DNA of 64,000 bases from Cyrtodaria siliqua (GCA_037043455.1 JAWPHD010011276.1:21394-85393); one strand, 5' to 3'. Positions 34,185 to 45,727 are shown, counted from the first letter of the stretch. The notes: a model not told the origin generated them from the sequence alone. Numbers and translations: made by a program.

Positions 34185-34340
34185 TCGACAGTCTTCGAAT
34201 GAACCCACTAGCCCGAAGCCCGGGGCTAGTCAACTGTCATTCGGGCTAGTGAATTTGTTTTAATTTATGTAGTCGGGCTAAAGAAAAATGTACGTGTTTT
34301 CATTGAGTATATTAGAATTCGGGCTGGTGACACAAACATT
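34185..34340. mobile_element. Possible hAT end fragment
   Basis: CAGTCTTCGAATGAACCCAC resembles a decayed hAT terminus, followed by several GGGCTAGT and inverted ACTAGCCC motifs. The other end was not found. Confidence 0.3.
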
Positions 34341-34931
34341 TTAATTCAAAGACTGCTTCGATCTTTTGATGGTTTATTTAGCCTCAGGCTTTCTTGCTTG
34401 CTGTTTCCCGACCCAGGATTTTGTAAGTGGGTAGTATTTAAGATGTGATCAAAGCAAAGAAGATCTACAAATATATGTATACAGCTATGGAGTGACCGAA
34501 AAAGTGGGAAAAAATATCGAACATTTTATTTTCGGGATGTGAGAAAAGCATACCTCTTTATCCTTGCCCCTCAAATTAGTGTAAACGTGTTATCAAGTGT
34601 CATAGGTAACACTGAGGTGTTAATCTAAATTACATGGTCAATACTAATAAAATGGACAGTGTTATCATTATATATGACAGTGCATGGATTACATACTCTC
34701 CTAACAGGTATTTATTTTAGATATGTGCAACACAATACCCCTAATCACCTTTAACAATACAAGCATGTACCAATCCAAAAATTTCATGCATTTCAGACAA
34801 GGGTTTAGCTGTGTTATTAAGCGCTAGTAGAACAGAATGCAAAGCTGGTTTTGACACTGCTTTTGTCCCAAAGTGTAGGCACATGCCTACAGTGCCTAAA
34901 GGTAGCTACATCATTGCTTTGAGTGTTGTGA

Positions 34932-35002
34932 GTGGGGGGAGGGAGTGTGGGGTGGGGGGAGGTGGGGGGAGGGAGTGTGGGGTGGGGGGGAGGTGGGGGC
35001 AA
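34932..35002. repeat. G-rich minisatellite
   Basis: Units of GTGGGGGGAGGGAGTGTGGG repeat about twice, with intervening G runs. Many runs of three or more G could form quadruplex DNA. The proline-rich frames on the opposite strand are by-products. Confidence 0.8.
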
Positions 35003-35297
35003 ATACAAGAATGATTATAGGGAAATCCTTCATGAGATGGTAGGTGTGTGGTTCTTTTCACGAACAAACAAATGCGATCGAGTGAGAAAAAACACAACTA
35101 CCATCGAGTGAAAATTTTCCAAATAATCGAACCAAGCTGTTAAATAATCTACATGTAATAAATTATTGTATTTACTACATTTTAAATTGGTTTGTGTATG
35201 ATTTAAACCAAAATTGTTCGCTTGGATGGACATCATCAGTGGATGATGTCGACGTCGGACTCCTCAGCACAGTTACTTATTGTGGTGTTTAAGAATG

Positions 35298-35920
35298 CAG
35301 TGCTCGACCCATAGACCAAGATCATAAACTCTGAAATTTACTTGCCCATGCCAGTTTGTTGGTTTCCCAATTATTTAGACTCAAAGTGTTTATTTTCTAA
35401 GGATATACTGTTTGTACGCTATTGTTACAAACAACATATCATATAACTATTGATTTTTTTACAACAAAAACGCAGAAAGAATATCCAACTTTGTTTATCA
35501 AATTCAAGCGTATTCTCATATTTGTATATAGTAAAATGTTCGTTTGGTGTCAACAAACAATAGTCTTAACAATCGTGATCATCCAAGCGTTTAATGGTGA
35601 ATACTGCGTAGAAAATACTATTCTATTCTGTTATGTTAATTCAGTCTGTAGAATAGTCTATCCATCATAATCAAGTGCGTTAAGCATTTGGATGCCAGAC
35701 AACCTCTTTTCATTGTTACCAAAATGGTGATGAAGAAGAAGAAACGCGGATGAAAAAAATCATTATTAGACAAGTGAGTTTTGTCATATTATATATAGTC
35801 CTTAATTGTCTCACTCAGTTTTGAAGTTACCCAATGGGATTGAGCCTTTGAGACTTTACCTGCCAGGATCAATGTTTTACCTGCCCAGGGCAAGCGGACA
35901 GTCCTTAACGACGAGCCCTG
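35298..35920. mobile_element. Possible decayed hAT-like element
   Basis: CAGTGCTCGACC at the left and an inverse of CAGGGCTCGTCG at the right, 623 bases apart, resemble hAT termini. Flanking 8-mers do not match. The frames at 35422-35670 and 35789-35977 have no recognisable domains. Confidence 0.3.
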
Positions 35921-36160
35921 AATATATGAGGTGATTATGAATTTTCTTTCACTGAGAAATCCCAATCTTTCACCCATAGAAACGTAATAAAAAAATCATG
36001 ATGGATCCCCAATTGCACTATATTTAATCTGGACTGCAGTAAAAATACTCATTGATTCAAGGCTTTTTTCCTTCTATAACAAGAGCCGAAATTCGGCTAC
36101 TTCACAATTCAAAATTGGTCATTTTTGTTCACAACTGTGGCCGATTTATTTCACAATTAA

Positions 36161-37101
36161 AACAAGAGGTCAATGACCTTGAAGCTTTACTGATTGATTT
36201 TGATTTCAGGAAGTAGTCGCTACAGACTTGTTTTTTGAAAATTTATTTTTAACCGTGGCGGCCATCTTGAATTTCCGGCCGACCTGAAATTTTGCTAGGA
36301 TCAATTAGACATCAAGAGCAACATTCCTGTGAAGTTTCATGAAAATCCGTCAAGTAGTTTCAGAGGAGTAGTCGCTAGAAGTTTTCATTATATAACTCTA
36401 TGTAAACAAAGATGGCCACTGGCCGCCATGTTTAACGTCGAATCAAAATAATGTTTGACTCTGATAACCATCATGTCATGCTGATCATTTTACAAAAAGT
36501 CCCATATCAATATCAATAAAAGTTTTCAAGACATAGTCGCTACAAACTTCTTTTTAAAAAATCTATTTTTAGCTGTGGTGGCCATCTTGAATTTCTGGCC
36601 GATCTGAAATTTTGCTAGTATCAATTAGACATTAAGAGCAACATTCCTGTGAAGTTTCATGAAAATCCGTCAAGTAGTTTCAGAGGAGTAGTGACGCTAC
36701 AAGTTTTCATTATATAACTCTATGTAAACAAAGATGGCAGCCAGGTTTAACGTCGAATCAAAACGATTTTCGACAAGGACCAACATCATGTCATGCTGAT
36801 CATTTTAGAAAAAGTCCCATATTAATATCATTTATAGTTTTCAAGAAGTAGTCGCTACAAACTTGTTTTTTAAAAACTTATTTTTAGATTTGGTGGCCAT
36901 CTTGGATTTCACATCAACATGAAATTTTGCTAGGATCAACTAGACTTCATGGGCAACATTTCTGTAAAGTTTCATGAAAATCCATTCAGTAGTTTCAGAG
37001 GAGTAGTCGCTACAAAAAAAAGTTTACAGACAGACGGACGGACAGACGGACGCCGCACCACGGCATAAGCTCTGCTGATCTCTGATCAGTCGAGCTAAAA
37101 A
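36161..37101 (+). mobile_element. Tandem-repeat cassette family A, copy A4 (6 half-units)
   Basis: The shortest A copy (941 bases), with six GTAGTCGCTAC boxes between 36213 and 37003. Ends match the others: AACAAGAGGTCAATGACC, GAAGCTTTACTGAT (one change in the subterminal repeat) and ATCAGTCGAGCT (one change at the 3' side). The microsatellite is GACAGACGGACGGACAGACG. Confidence 0.85.
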
Positions 37102-37304
37102 CTAACTTTTGTTTTTTTGTAAACAACATGTTCCCATCTAACATTCTCTCAATATTGGTTTGTTTTGGATACATTTACATTAGAAATTTGATCTAAATTA
37201 AATGTACCATATTATGCTGAATAATTGTACATTTGTTTTACAGTATTCTCCTCCCACAAAAACAATGTATGCATGTATTGAGTAATATCGTTGTTCACAA
37301 TTAA

Positions 37305-37547
37305 TCATTCAATACTTTTTTCACAAATCAGACAGTTATCACGCTTTTTTTTCTTCACAAAATAACCAGGCTGGGGAGTCTTCACACTTTTTAGAAAAAA
37401 AGCCCTGTGATTAAACTTTACCAAATGACGATAACAAACGATTTTGGTATATTTTTTGCTTTGTTTTGCCATTGTTTCCCAGGTTTCCAGTATAATATTG
37501 GAAAGTTCATTAGCACAAGTATATTTTATATGCTGGAAATCAAGCAA
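37305..37547 (-). other. Unidentified 80-codon frame
   Basis: A lysine-rich frame (LDFQHIKYTCANELSN... ending NCLICEKSIE) with a CxxC near its end. Composition is somewhat protein-like, but no family, splice site or partner is recognised. Chance is possible. Confidence 0.15.
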
Positions 37548-37754
37548 GGGAGCTATTACTAAGCACCATTTTTATGTTCAGTCTTTGGTTGGTCCACCAA
37601 AGAATTGAACCCAGTGTCATAGCCATCCTTCAACAAAATGGAAGCCCAAAATTTAATTTTGAGTGTCGAAAAGGGGTCCTGGGACATCCTCGGGCTTCTC
37701 CAGGATACTGTATCAGGAAAAATGATGTGGAAGCTCTGTCTTCCGAGCTTCCGT

Positions 37755-37830
37755 CTGGCTACGCACCTGGAAGCGACGACCTCCCGCATGCAAACCAGAT
37801 GCTCTACCGCTTAGACACTCCAGTCAAACA
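37755..37830 (-). mobile_element. tRNA-like SINE head fragment
   Basis: On the minus strand, GTGTCTAAGCGGTAGAGCAT is A-box-like and is followed by GCGGGAGGTCGTCGCTTCCA, where the B-box should lie but is poor. The remaining body toward 37555 is not identifiable. Confidence 0.3.
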
Positions 37831-37940
37831 ATTATCAAAATCAGCCGATAATAAATATCAATTAAAGCAAAGATAATCACTGCAGCTGTTCGACAGCAAG
37901 TGTTTCATGGTACCAGCACATTTGACGGGAGTATTAACAC

Positions 37941-38117
37941 TTGGCCCACTATGAAGTATAATGGACTGTCCTTTCTTTAAATTTAGACCATTCCATTTAC
38001 GTGACAAAGGGGTGTTTTGGAGAAATGACTGATCAGCAGCCAGACACTGTAAACTCTGATCAGTTACTTGCAGGCTGATCTGTGTTTACAATGGACACAA
38101 AGGCTATAAAGGGTTAA
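37941..38117. mobile_element. Family Y (piggyBac-like) MITE, decayed left end
   Basis: CCCACTATGAAGTATAATGG at the left, interior TTTAGACCATTCCATTTACG and GACTGATCAGCAGCCAGACA, right end AAGGGTTAA. Matches 48218-48406 throughout. Confidence 0.7.
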
Positions 38118-38474
38118 AACACCATGTTTTTCTTACTTGCCACAATCGCCCTTGAGGTGGACATCATTTTGCAACTTGAATACCATGAAGAGGGTCGTAA
38201 ATTCACTTGTTTATTGCAATTAGTTCATAGCTATTGTCAGTATCTGTTTAATATGTATTTATAAATATTCCCATGAGCTCAGAATGTTACCTTTAAATGG
38301 GTACAAGGCAATAATGAGGTCCGTGTTACACATTTCAAATGTTCAAGCATCAAAACAAAGTTCTTCCCCACGACTAGTTAATTTTAGAGTAATAATATGG
38401 GTAAAACATATAAAAATTGCATAATGTTTTCTCCTTAAGTCTAATAACCATTGATACGTGTCTATAATCATTCA

Positions 38475-39235
38475 TACCGTACATTCTGAAATATAACAGA
38501 AACAGCAGGTGTGTTGTACGGGGATTACCAAGAGTAGCAGTGAATAGTTTAGCCTAATGTAGATATACAGAATAGAAATGGACTTAATATGATAACTGAA
38601 AGGATATTATTTCATATTATTTGTAATTATGGGTATGTTATAGATATTTTATATATTAGGTAAGTCTGTGACGAAAATGATAGTTTCTACATATTTTATC
38701 TCAACCATGTTTCTGTAATTGAGCTGTGATAATTTATGTCGTCCATCACTCGACGTGTTAATAACGGAAAACACTATGTATTTTTGCGTTGTAAAGATGT
38801 GTGAATCTAACCTGAAATCTGCTGATGTGTTTTCACACCTTTGTTTTTCAATTTGCAATGCAACATGACTTTTACTTAATTGGCAATGTACTTGACACCA
38901 GGTCCTTCCTTATTATGTATTTAATAATGTTGATTTTATTTTATAACATCTTTATTCATAATAACTGTTGCAAAAATTATGTTCGCCAGTATGTACGGCA
39001 TGGTACAGATTATCTAATGACGCCTAACAGATTTATTGCATGCATGTATGCTAATTGTTATAATAACAGAAATAAATTTATAAACATCATCTTCTGTCCT
39101 TTATATATTTTATATCTGACTTATACTGATATTGAATCGCTATTAGTAAACTAAGCTAAACTACTTTCACTACTACTCTCGGTAATCCCCGTACAACACA
39201 ACTGCTATTTCTATTATATTTCGAAATGTACGGTA
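38475..39235. mobile_element. TIR element with ~80-base inverted ends
   Basis: The left arm begins TACCGTACATT and contains TGTGTTGTACGGGGATTACC; the right arm has the inverse at about 39181-39200 and ends at CGGTA (39235). A second partial right end (TATTTCGGAATGTACAG) lies just outside at about 39256. The frames inside (38649-38858 and 38825-39154) are AT-driven and unrecognised. Confidence 0.65.
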
Positions 39236-39904
39236 GCACCTGCTATTTCCATTATATTTCGGAATGTACAGTACGGTACGGCTTTTACCCACAACCGGCT
39301 ATAATATGCCATACATTGTTTAAAATAAGAATAAAATTTGAACGATTTAGATTTTCGCATTATCCAACTTGCAACAGTATCAACAGTAAAGAATCAAATT
39401 TTCGGTGAAATAAAATCAATATTGCAGCGCATCTCTTAATCTAAAAATTATTTAAAAGTAAACATGGTAATTAAACCTTCCCTAACCGGAATAATACCAA
39501 AACATTCCAAATCATCAAGTCCAAATTACTTTGTATTCATGAAAGCGTCAACTTCCAAAACTACCGGTACTTTATTACAGTACTTCAAGGATGCAGACAC
39601 ACTTTTTGGTACACTTGAATCAGATTTTTTTTCCACCGTATTATGTATGCCAGGAATGGGGTTCGTTCGGTACACAGCTGGTAGTAGGGTTTGCACCATT
39701 TTCATTCACCAGGTGCTTTAAGTTTTGTGTATGCCTAGGTAATTTATGTACTACTGCCTGGGGTGGGGAGTGGGGTTGAACATCCAGTACAACTTGGAGT
39801 TGCATAGTCGATAGCCAACACCGCCCAAACCCATAGCAGCTGCATTTTTATAACTTAGTCCATTCTACTGTCTCCTAAAACCGAGTCCAACTTCAAACCT
39901 TTGT
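39236..39904. other. No gene recognised
   Basis: Frame 39464-39721 (+, 85 codons) is non-repetitive but has no known motif. It shares a partial repeat edge near 39236-39290 with the preceding element. Confidence 0.35.
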
Positions 39905-39986
39905 ACAACACACACCGTCACTTATACACACACCGTCACTTATACACACAACACACCGTCACTTATACACACACCGTCACTTATAA
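39905..39986. repeat. ~20-bp minisatellite, 4 units
   Basis: Four copies of ACACACCGTCACTTATACAC with small indels, then unique sequence. Confidence 0.85.
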
Positions 39987-40187
39987 ATTACGTGAGACAT
40001 CGGAAATTTGACAAGTGTCTTGAAGTTGAAATTGGTTGAAATGGGCATGTGCATTTTACACACGTGTGTTTTACACACAAGTAAGGCGAACTGGGCACAA
40101 TTTTAATTACACAAAAATAAATAAACATTAACACAATTCATTATGTATACATGACATGCAATGTAAATACTGTTTATAAAAGCTCAC

Positions 40188-40275
40188 CTTTGACGTCATC
40201 CGTGGGGTCGTCGCTTCGAAATTCCGCTTGTTCTGAACTTCCATTAACAGAAAAGTAAATCACTTTGGTTGCCAT
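40188..40275 (-). CDS. Candidate first coding exon, PDE9A-like N-terminus
   Basis: On the minus strand, GAAAGCCATGGC gives a strong start context at 40275. It is followed by 29 complete codons and one extra base, ending AAAG|GTGAGC, a good donor (phase 1). The predicted N-terminus, MATKVIYFSVNGSSEQAEF then RSDDPTDDVK, is acidic and protein-like, with no repeat. From memory it resembles the start of cGMP-specific phosphodiesterase 9A, which begins with a similar K-x-IY-x-x-x-x-G-...-F pattern before the helical and catalytic HD-type parts. None of the downstream exons was recognised, so the catalytic domain cannot be seen. Downstream exons would lie at lower coordinates or beyond position 1. 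The exon itself is moderately supported; the family name is tentative. Confidence 0.5.
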
Positions 40276-40899
40276 GGCTTTCAGGCAAGTTAAAATTCAC
40301 AAAATCACAAAGTAAATTTCACATCTTTGTTTACTTGTTACTCAATTTATCCTAGGTGTATTTCCTATTAAACTTCTGTCATTTCTGACAGTTTTGACGT
40401 TTCGCTACCTTCCCCTGCTATTGACGATTGTGTATTGGAAATATCGAAAGGGTCAGGATAGGCAACTTTCGATTTCGCATCCGAAACTACGAATTAGACA
40501 ACCATATACTAACTTTAAATAATGTTCCGTGTCGTGTCTTCTGAAAATAAAATTAGAAAATATCCATTTCTAGAATTCTAAACAAAATTATGTTCGCCAT
40601 TGTTCCCACAGATTTGTCAGCGGTTGCACGGACGACTTTCAAATTCGAAAACGAGTTATACAACCATCCTTTCGATATCTTCGTAGTTGTTAATTTAAGC
40701 GCGTGAAGCAGATAATTGAAAGCACGATTCTTACGGGTTTTTACATTTTACAACGGGTTTTTACTGCTAAAGTCACACAAGGCAATTGGTAGACATTCAA
40801 CAATGATAAACAATACAAGATATATTTTTAAATGGATTGTCAAGTAAAATCACAACATCGTCTGAAATATATTGGGTGCCGTTTCACTATTTACTGGGT
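40276..40899 (-). other. Upstream flank of the candidate exon
   Basis: If the exon at 40188-40275 is real, its 5' UTR and promoter lie here or beyond. I see no TATA box or CpG-dense island. No repeat family was recognised either, unusual for this window. Confidence 0.3.
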
Positions 40900-41045
40900 A
40901 TTTTTTGATATCCATAATCCATTTATTATAAATGATCCATAAATGATTTTTTGATATCAAAAAATAATTTATTGATATCAAAAAATCGATTTATTGATAT
41001 AAATTATTACAAGTCATTTTTTGATATCAATCAATCGATTTTTCT
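40900..41045. repeat. Cluster of GATATC palindromes
   Basis: TTTTTTGATATCAAAAAAT and shorter versions (TTATTGATATCAAAAAATCG) recur four times within 110 bases, with TCGATT between. They can form small hairpins. No known family. Confidence 0.7.
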
Positions 41046-41151
41046 ATCTACAGCATATTTCACATATAAAATATACAAATATGGTAAAGAGCTTGATTAA
41101 AATTTATTAAATAACTGTTCTAGTCTCAAGTTATAAAAGCCGCAAAACCAA

Positions 41152-43219
41152 TTGACCCAATTCTCGATTTTGCCATTATCAAATCTCGCTCTCGTTTTTC
41201 GCGAGATTTCGAGTTCGGGGTGTCTCAACACTAACACTGTATAGTGAATATACAGTGTTTATTTGTTTTACACCCATTTTAGAGCGTATCGTGCAAAAAT
41301 ATCATGCGAGTGCTGTTTCTAGTTGTGTTAGTAATACAAAATGTCAGAATATTGACCTTTTCTGGGTAAAATGGCTTTTTTATTGCCATTATAATGATAC
41401 CTTAAAACCGAAAGTAGGTAGATGTGCGTTACTCAAAGATCAGAATCCTCGTGTTTCATAAATTATTTAAAGTAAATAACTTTACTTATTACACTTAATT
41501 ATATTCCACAAGCGAATATGTATCGCAAAAGTATTTTACTGTTGATAATTGTTACAGCATAGATAAAATAATTCTGCAAAATATTTTTCATTCCATTCAT
41601 AAATCATAGGACCTACATATAGCCATGCCAAAAACAAGTAATTGAACAGTCGCTTATGTTGGGTTTTATTTGCATGTTGTTTATTCCAATCAAAAGATAA
41701 AGGGTTTGTCCAATAGTATTAATGCGATACCCCGTGGCTAATTGGCTGTCCGAAGCAGGATGTTTGTTTAGATCAAAGAGGCCATAAATCACAAACACTG
41801 GCTGCGCGTGGTGTGTTGACATCAGATATATACTATACTTGTGTCATATTTTAATTTGTGAATACGCCGAGGGTAAAAAAATAACTTCAGCTAACTGTTT
41901 TAATTTTCACTTTTATTTATAGTTTGCATTTGTGAAACTAAATACATTACAAATAGATTACGTTCAGTCGGATTTGTCAAAAAAAAAAGAAGTTGCTTGA
42001 TTGTTATTTAAATCGAAATTATTTATTTAATGTCACATATTCCATCTGTCTTGCAGATAAACGAACTTTTAAATCAATTTAAGAAACACAATAATTATGA
42101 TCTTCGAATAACGTCAGGAACATCGACAATATTAGGCTACCTACTTTCGGTTTCAAAATATCATCATAATTACAAATAAACACCACATTTAACACCGGCA
42201 AATTCAATATCTGACAGCTCATATTAATAACGTAACTACAAACAGCTTTCCCACGTTATACATAATACATGTATACATAAAATTGAAAATTAAAATAGTA
42301 CACAATATATATGATGTCAACACACCACGGGTAGCCAGTGTTTGTGATTTATGGCCTCTTTGATCTAAACAAACATCCTGCTTTGGATAGCCAATTAGCC
42401 ACGGGGTACCGCATTATTACTATTGGCGAAACCCTTTATCGTTTGATTGCAATAAACAACCTGCCATAAACTCAGGCAACTGTTCAATTAATTGATTTTG
42501 GCATAGCGATATCTATGTAGGTCCTATGATTTATGAAATATTATACTGTGGTAGGAATAACAATATATTGCAGAGTCCTGTTAATTGTTTTACATAATAA
42601 TTGTCGTAACAATTACCAACAGTAAATGACTCTTTGCAATACATATTCGTTTGTGGAATATACTTTTATGAACATTATTTAAACGAGAATTTATATACTT
42701 ATGTTAAGTAGTGAATTTAAAACTCAGCATGCACAGTATTGGACTCTCAAACTACTGGTAGAAAAGATTAATATAAAGATTAATATGAACCGTTCAAGTT
42801 TACAAGAAAGTTATATATATATATAACTTGTTAAATGTAATTAAAATGCAGGGACTTACTTATTTAAGTGTAATTAAGTAAAGCTTATTACTTTAAATAA
42901 TTTACGAAACGTGAGGAGTATGCATGCTATTTGAGTAACCGTGGCGCACTTTTGTATCTACTTTCAGTTTCAGAGTATCATTATAATGGCAATAAAAAAG
43001 CCATTTTACCCAGAAAAGGTCAATAGTCTGACAGTTTATATTACTAACACACCTAAAAACAGCACTCGCATTATATTTTTGCATGATACGCTCTAAAATG
43101 TGTCTAAAACAAATAATCACTGTATATTCACTATACAGAGTTAGTGTTGAGACACCCCGAACTCGAAATCTCGCGAAAAACGAGAGCGAGATTTGATAAT
43201 GGCAAAAAGGTGAATTGAC
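41152..43219. mobile_element. Foldback-like element with long inverted arms
   Basis: Outer arms 41152-41500 and 42860-43219 are inverse copies; a 67-base tract containing CTCGCTCTCGTTTTTCGCGAG is identical. Inner arms 41595-41850 and 42300-42545 are also inverse (TTTGTGATTTATGGCCTC and AATTAGCCACGG anchors). A third, diverged copy of part of the right outer arm lies at about 42095-42250 in direct orientation. Frames 41255-41461 (+) and 42902-43264 (-) encode similar peptides because they are the two arms. Differences are mostly replacement changes, so they do not look like a conserved protein. Confidence 0.75.
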
Positions 43220-43547
43220 AAAGACCTTGCCATTATAAAGATATAGCGAACCAAATTTTACCATTTGTGAAATTACCTCCCTTTACATTGAAATAAGAAC
43301 GAAATTATAATTTTTGCGTAGCTGGTAAATGTAAACATTTTGATTTTTTTTCCGCAGATATAGTTTGAAAACAATGCCCTGTATATAATCCATAATTATG
43401 TTAATTATATTGTTTAGGACCTCTGTCACGCATAGTCTAGAACAGTTTAGAACCTCTGTCACGCATATTGTTTAAACATATTTATTTTACATCGATTGCG
43501 AAACAAGTTCTTGCAACTTAGATTAATCACTCTCGATGGCTTCCTGG

Positions 43548-43680
43548 GTAGAACCAGTACTAAGCAATGTGGATTAATTATCTTGCTCAAGGATACATAA
43601 CGTGGCCGCGACGGAGGATCGAACCCACGACCTCCCGATCAGGAGTTCGGCGCTCTACCACTGGACCACGCACACCACTT
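43548..43680 (-). mobile_element. tRNA-derived SINE (family S3)
   Basis: On the minus strand: GTGGTCCAGTGGTAGAGCGC (A-box), GTGGGTTCGATCCTCCGTCG (B-box), then TATCCTTGAGCAAGATAATT and TAGTACTGGTTCTACCCAGG. The tRNA head is well kept and the family is shared with 24899-25020. Confidence 0.7.
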
Positions 43681-44038
43681 AACATAGTCGCGCATAGTGT
43701 AGGACATCTGTCACGCATAGTCTAGAACATGAGCAATGGGATTTACGATGTTATTTACTTGCTGAACTTATTTCTTTCAGTATATTTAGAAAATAAATAA
43801 GAAAACATATTTCAAATAAACACGCGGCAAAATCGCTTTATTAAAAATTCGCGCGTCCCGTACGTTTTTCTATACAACTTGCATTTGCTCAATCTTAAAT
43901 GTTACAAGTGAAAACAATACATTTTTATTTAATTATATGCAAGCAGTTTTAAAGTAAAAATGATCCTAGATCTAGAGCACAAAAAGCAGAAAGATCATCA
44001 TACATGAATTACATCGAAAATATAATTGAAGACTTCAA

Positions 44039-45727
44039 GTGGGCAACTCAGACAATGACAACCAACATGGGAAACAGAAAAGATTTTGGTTTTACATAAT
44101 GTCATTAAAGAAAGATTACAACGTAGTAGCACCACTTAAGGAAAATGGTAACATGAAAGCTGCCCCAAAGGACAAGGCAAACATCCTCAACCGACAATAC
44201 GAATCAGTCTTTACACATGAGGATAAATCGGACATACCACAACCATCAGGAAACGCGTACCCCTCCATGCCAGCGATATCAGTGACTGTAGAAGGAGTAC
44301 TGAAACTTCTCAAGAAAGTCAGCCCACACAAAGCATGCGGTCCGGATAAGATCACTGCCAGAATTTTACAAGACTTAGCCCCAATGCTAACAGCTATTTT
44401 TCAGCGAAGCTTGGAATGTGGTCAAGTCCCTGATGATTGGAGGTCGACTAATGTTACTGAAATTTTCAAGAAAGAAGACATATTCAAAGCAAATTACTAC
44501 CGTCCAGTCTCACTGACCAGTTTGTGCTGCAAACTGAAATAACATATTATAACAAGCAACATCATGAACCACCTAGATGAGCACAACATACTGACAGATA
44601 GCCAACATGGATTTCGAGTAACGCGTCTGTGAGACCCAATTGTTAACCCTATGCCATGAACTTGCCTGCATCACTTGACAACAATATGTCCATGGATCTG
44701 GTGATACTAGACTTTTCAAAAGACTTCGATAGAGTTCCCCACCAACGTCTTCTAGCTAAGCGAAACCTCTACGGGATTAGAGGTCAAACTTACAACTGTA
44801 TCAGGCCATTTCTGTCCAGTCGAAGCCAGCGAGTCACAGTAGACGGAGCCATATTAGACACTGCATCAGTCGTTAGTGGAGTACCTCAGGGGACGGTCCT
44901 CGGTCACCTACTCTTCTTACTCTTCATTAACGACCTGCCAGAATGCGTCTAATCGAAAACACGTCTGTTTGCCGATGACTGCAACATCTACAAGACCATC
45001 AGTTGCAGACAGGACTGTAAAGCGCTCCTGACTGATCTAGATAAGCAAGCCGAATGGTAGAAGAAATGGGGATAAGTGTAATGTCTTGAGAGTGACTAGA
45101 TCGAGGAAGAAAGTCGACGTCACCTACGAACTAAAGGGATGTATTCTTCAAGAAACCAGCACATCAAAATATGTGGGGGGGGGGGGGGGGGGGGGGGGGC
45201 ACATCGGTAGAGTTGTCAAGAAAGCAAACAGCATGCTTGGCTTTCTCCAGAGGAATCTGCGAATAAGGAATCAAGACACCAAGTCCCAAGCAACTTCACC
45301 ATGGTCCGCTCCAACCTGGAATATTGTGCTTCTGTCTGGAATCCACACACACAACAAGCCAAACTTAGAAACAAGATTGAAATGGTACAACGCAGAGCTG
45401 CAAGGTACACATGCAACAGATACATAAATACTAGCAGTGTAACAGAAATGCTTGACGGTCTCGAATGGGAAACCTTAGAGTCGCGGCGCACCAAGATACA
45501 GTTCACTATGATCTACTGGATCATCAACAATTAGTGGATATCAACGGCTCAAGACTATATACAACATGCATCTACTCGTACGAGATCACTCCACTCCAGC
45601 AAAATCCGACAGATTTCAGCTAGAACAGACACTTACAAGTACAGCTTCTTTTCACGTACAGTCTGTAATTGGAACTCTGCTTGCATCCATTGACTTGGTA
45701 CACTTCAAACAGGAGCTAGCCAAATTG
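44039..45727 (+). pseudogene. Reverse transcriptase pseudogene of a non-LTR element
   Basis: An RNA-dependent DNA polymerase remnant for target-primed reverse transcription. Blocks in order: HKACGPDKI (about 44329), YYRPVSLTS (44494), DLVILDFSKDFDRVPHQRLL (44696, catalytic block A), SGVPQGTVLG (44874, block B), FADDCNIY (44970, catalytic FADD, block C). A thumb/C-terminal part follows: RSNLEYCASVWNP (45307), then VQRRAARY (about 45388) and VTEMLDGLEWETLE (45440). It is dead: stops near 44540, 44950 and 45058, a frameshift or deletion near 44625, another near 45075, and a run of 25 G at 45175-45199 replacing roughly ten expected residues. The frames at 44039-44542, 44656-44952, 45086-45427 and 45301-45534 are pieces of one gene. 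Clade (CR1/Jockey) is from the motif style, not a tree. Confidence 0.9.
45175..45199 (+). repeat. Run of 25 G inside the RT pseudogene
   Basis: The run lies between ATGT and CACATCGG in the middle of the RT remnant and has no counterpart in the protein family. It is a microsatellite expansion in dead sequence, or a sequencing or assembly artefact in length. Confidence 0.9.

Noticed and set aside
34811..35097. Proline-rich and glycine-rich frames on both strands
   Set aside because: They come from the G-rich minisatellite at 34932-35002.
41255..43264. Similar peptides (QKY-ASAV, DLFWVKWLFYCHYNDTLK) on both strands, suggesting a duplicated gene
   Set aside because: They are the two arms of the foldback element. 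The differences are mainly replacement changes, so there is no sign of protein-level selection.
44116..44355. Minus-strand frame opposite the reverse transcriptase
   Set aside because: Antisense shadow of the RT pseudogene.
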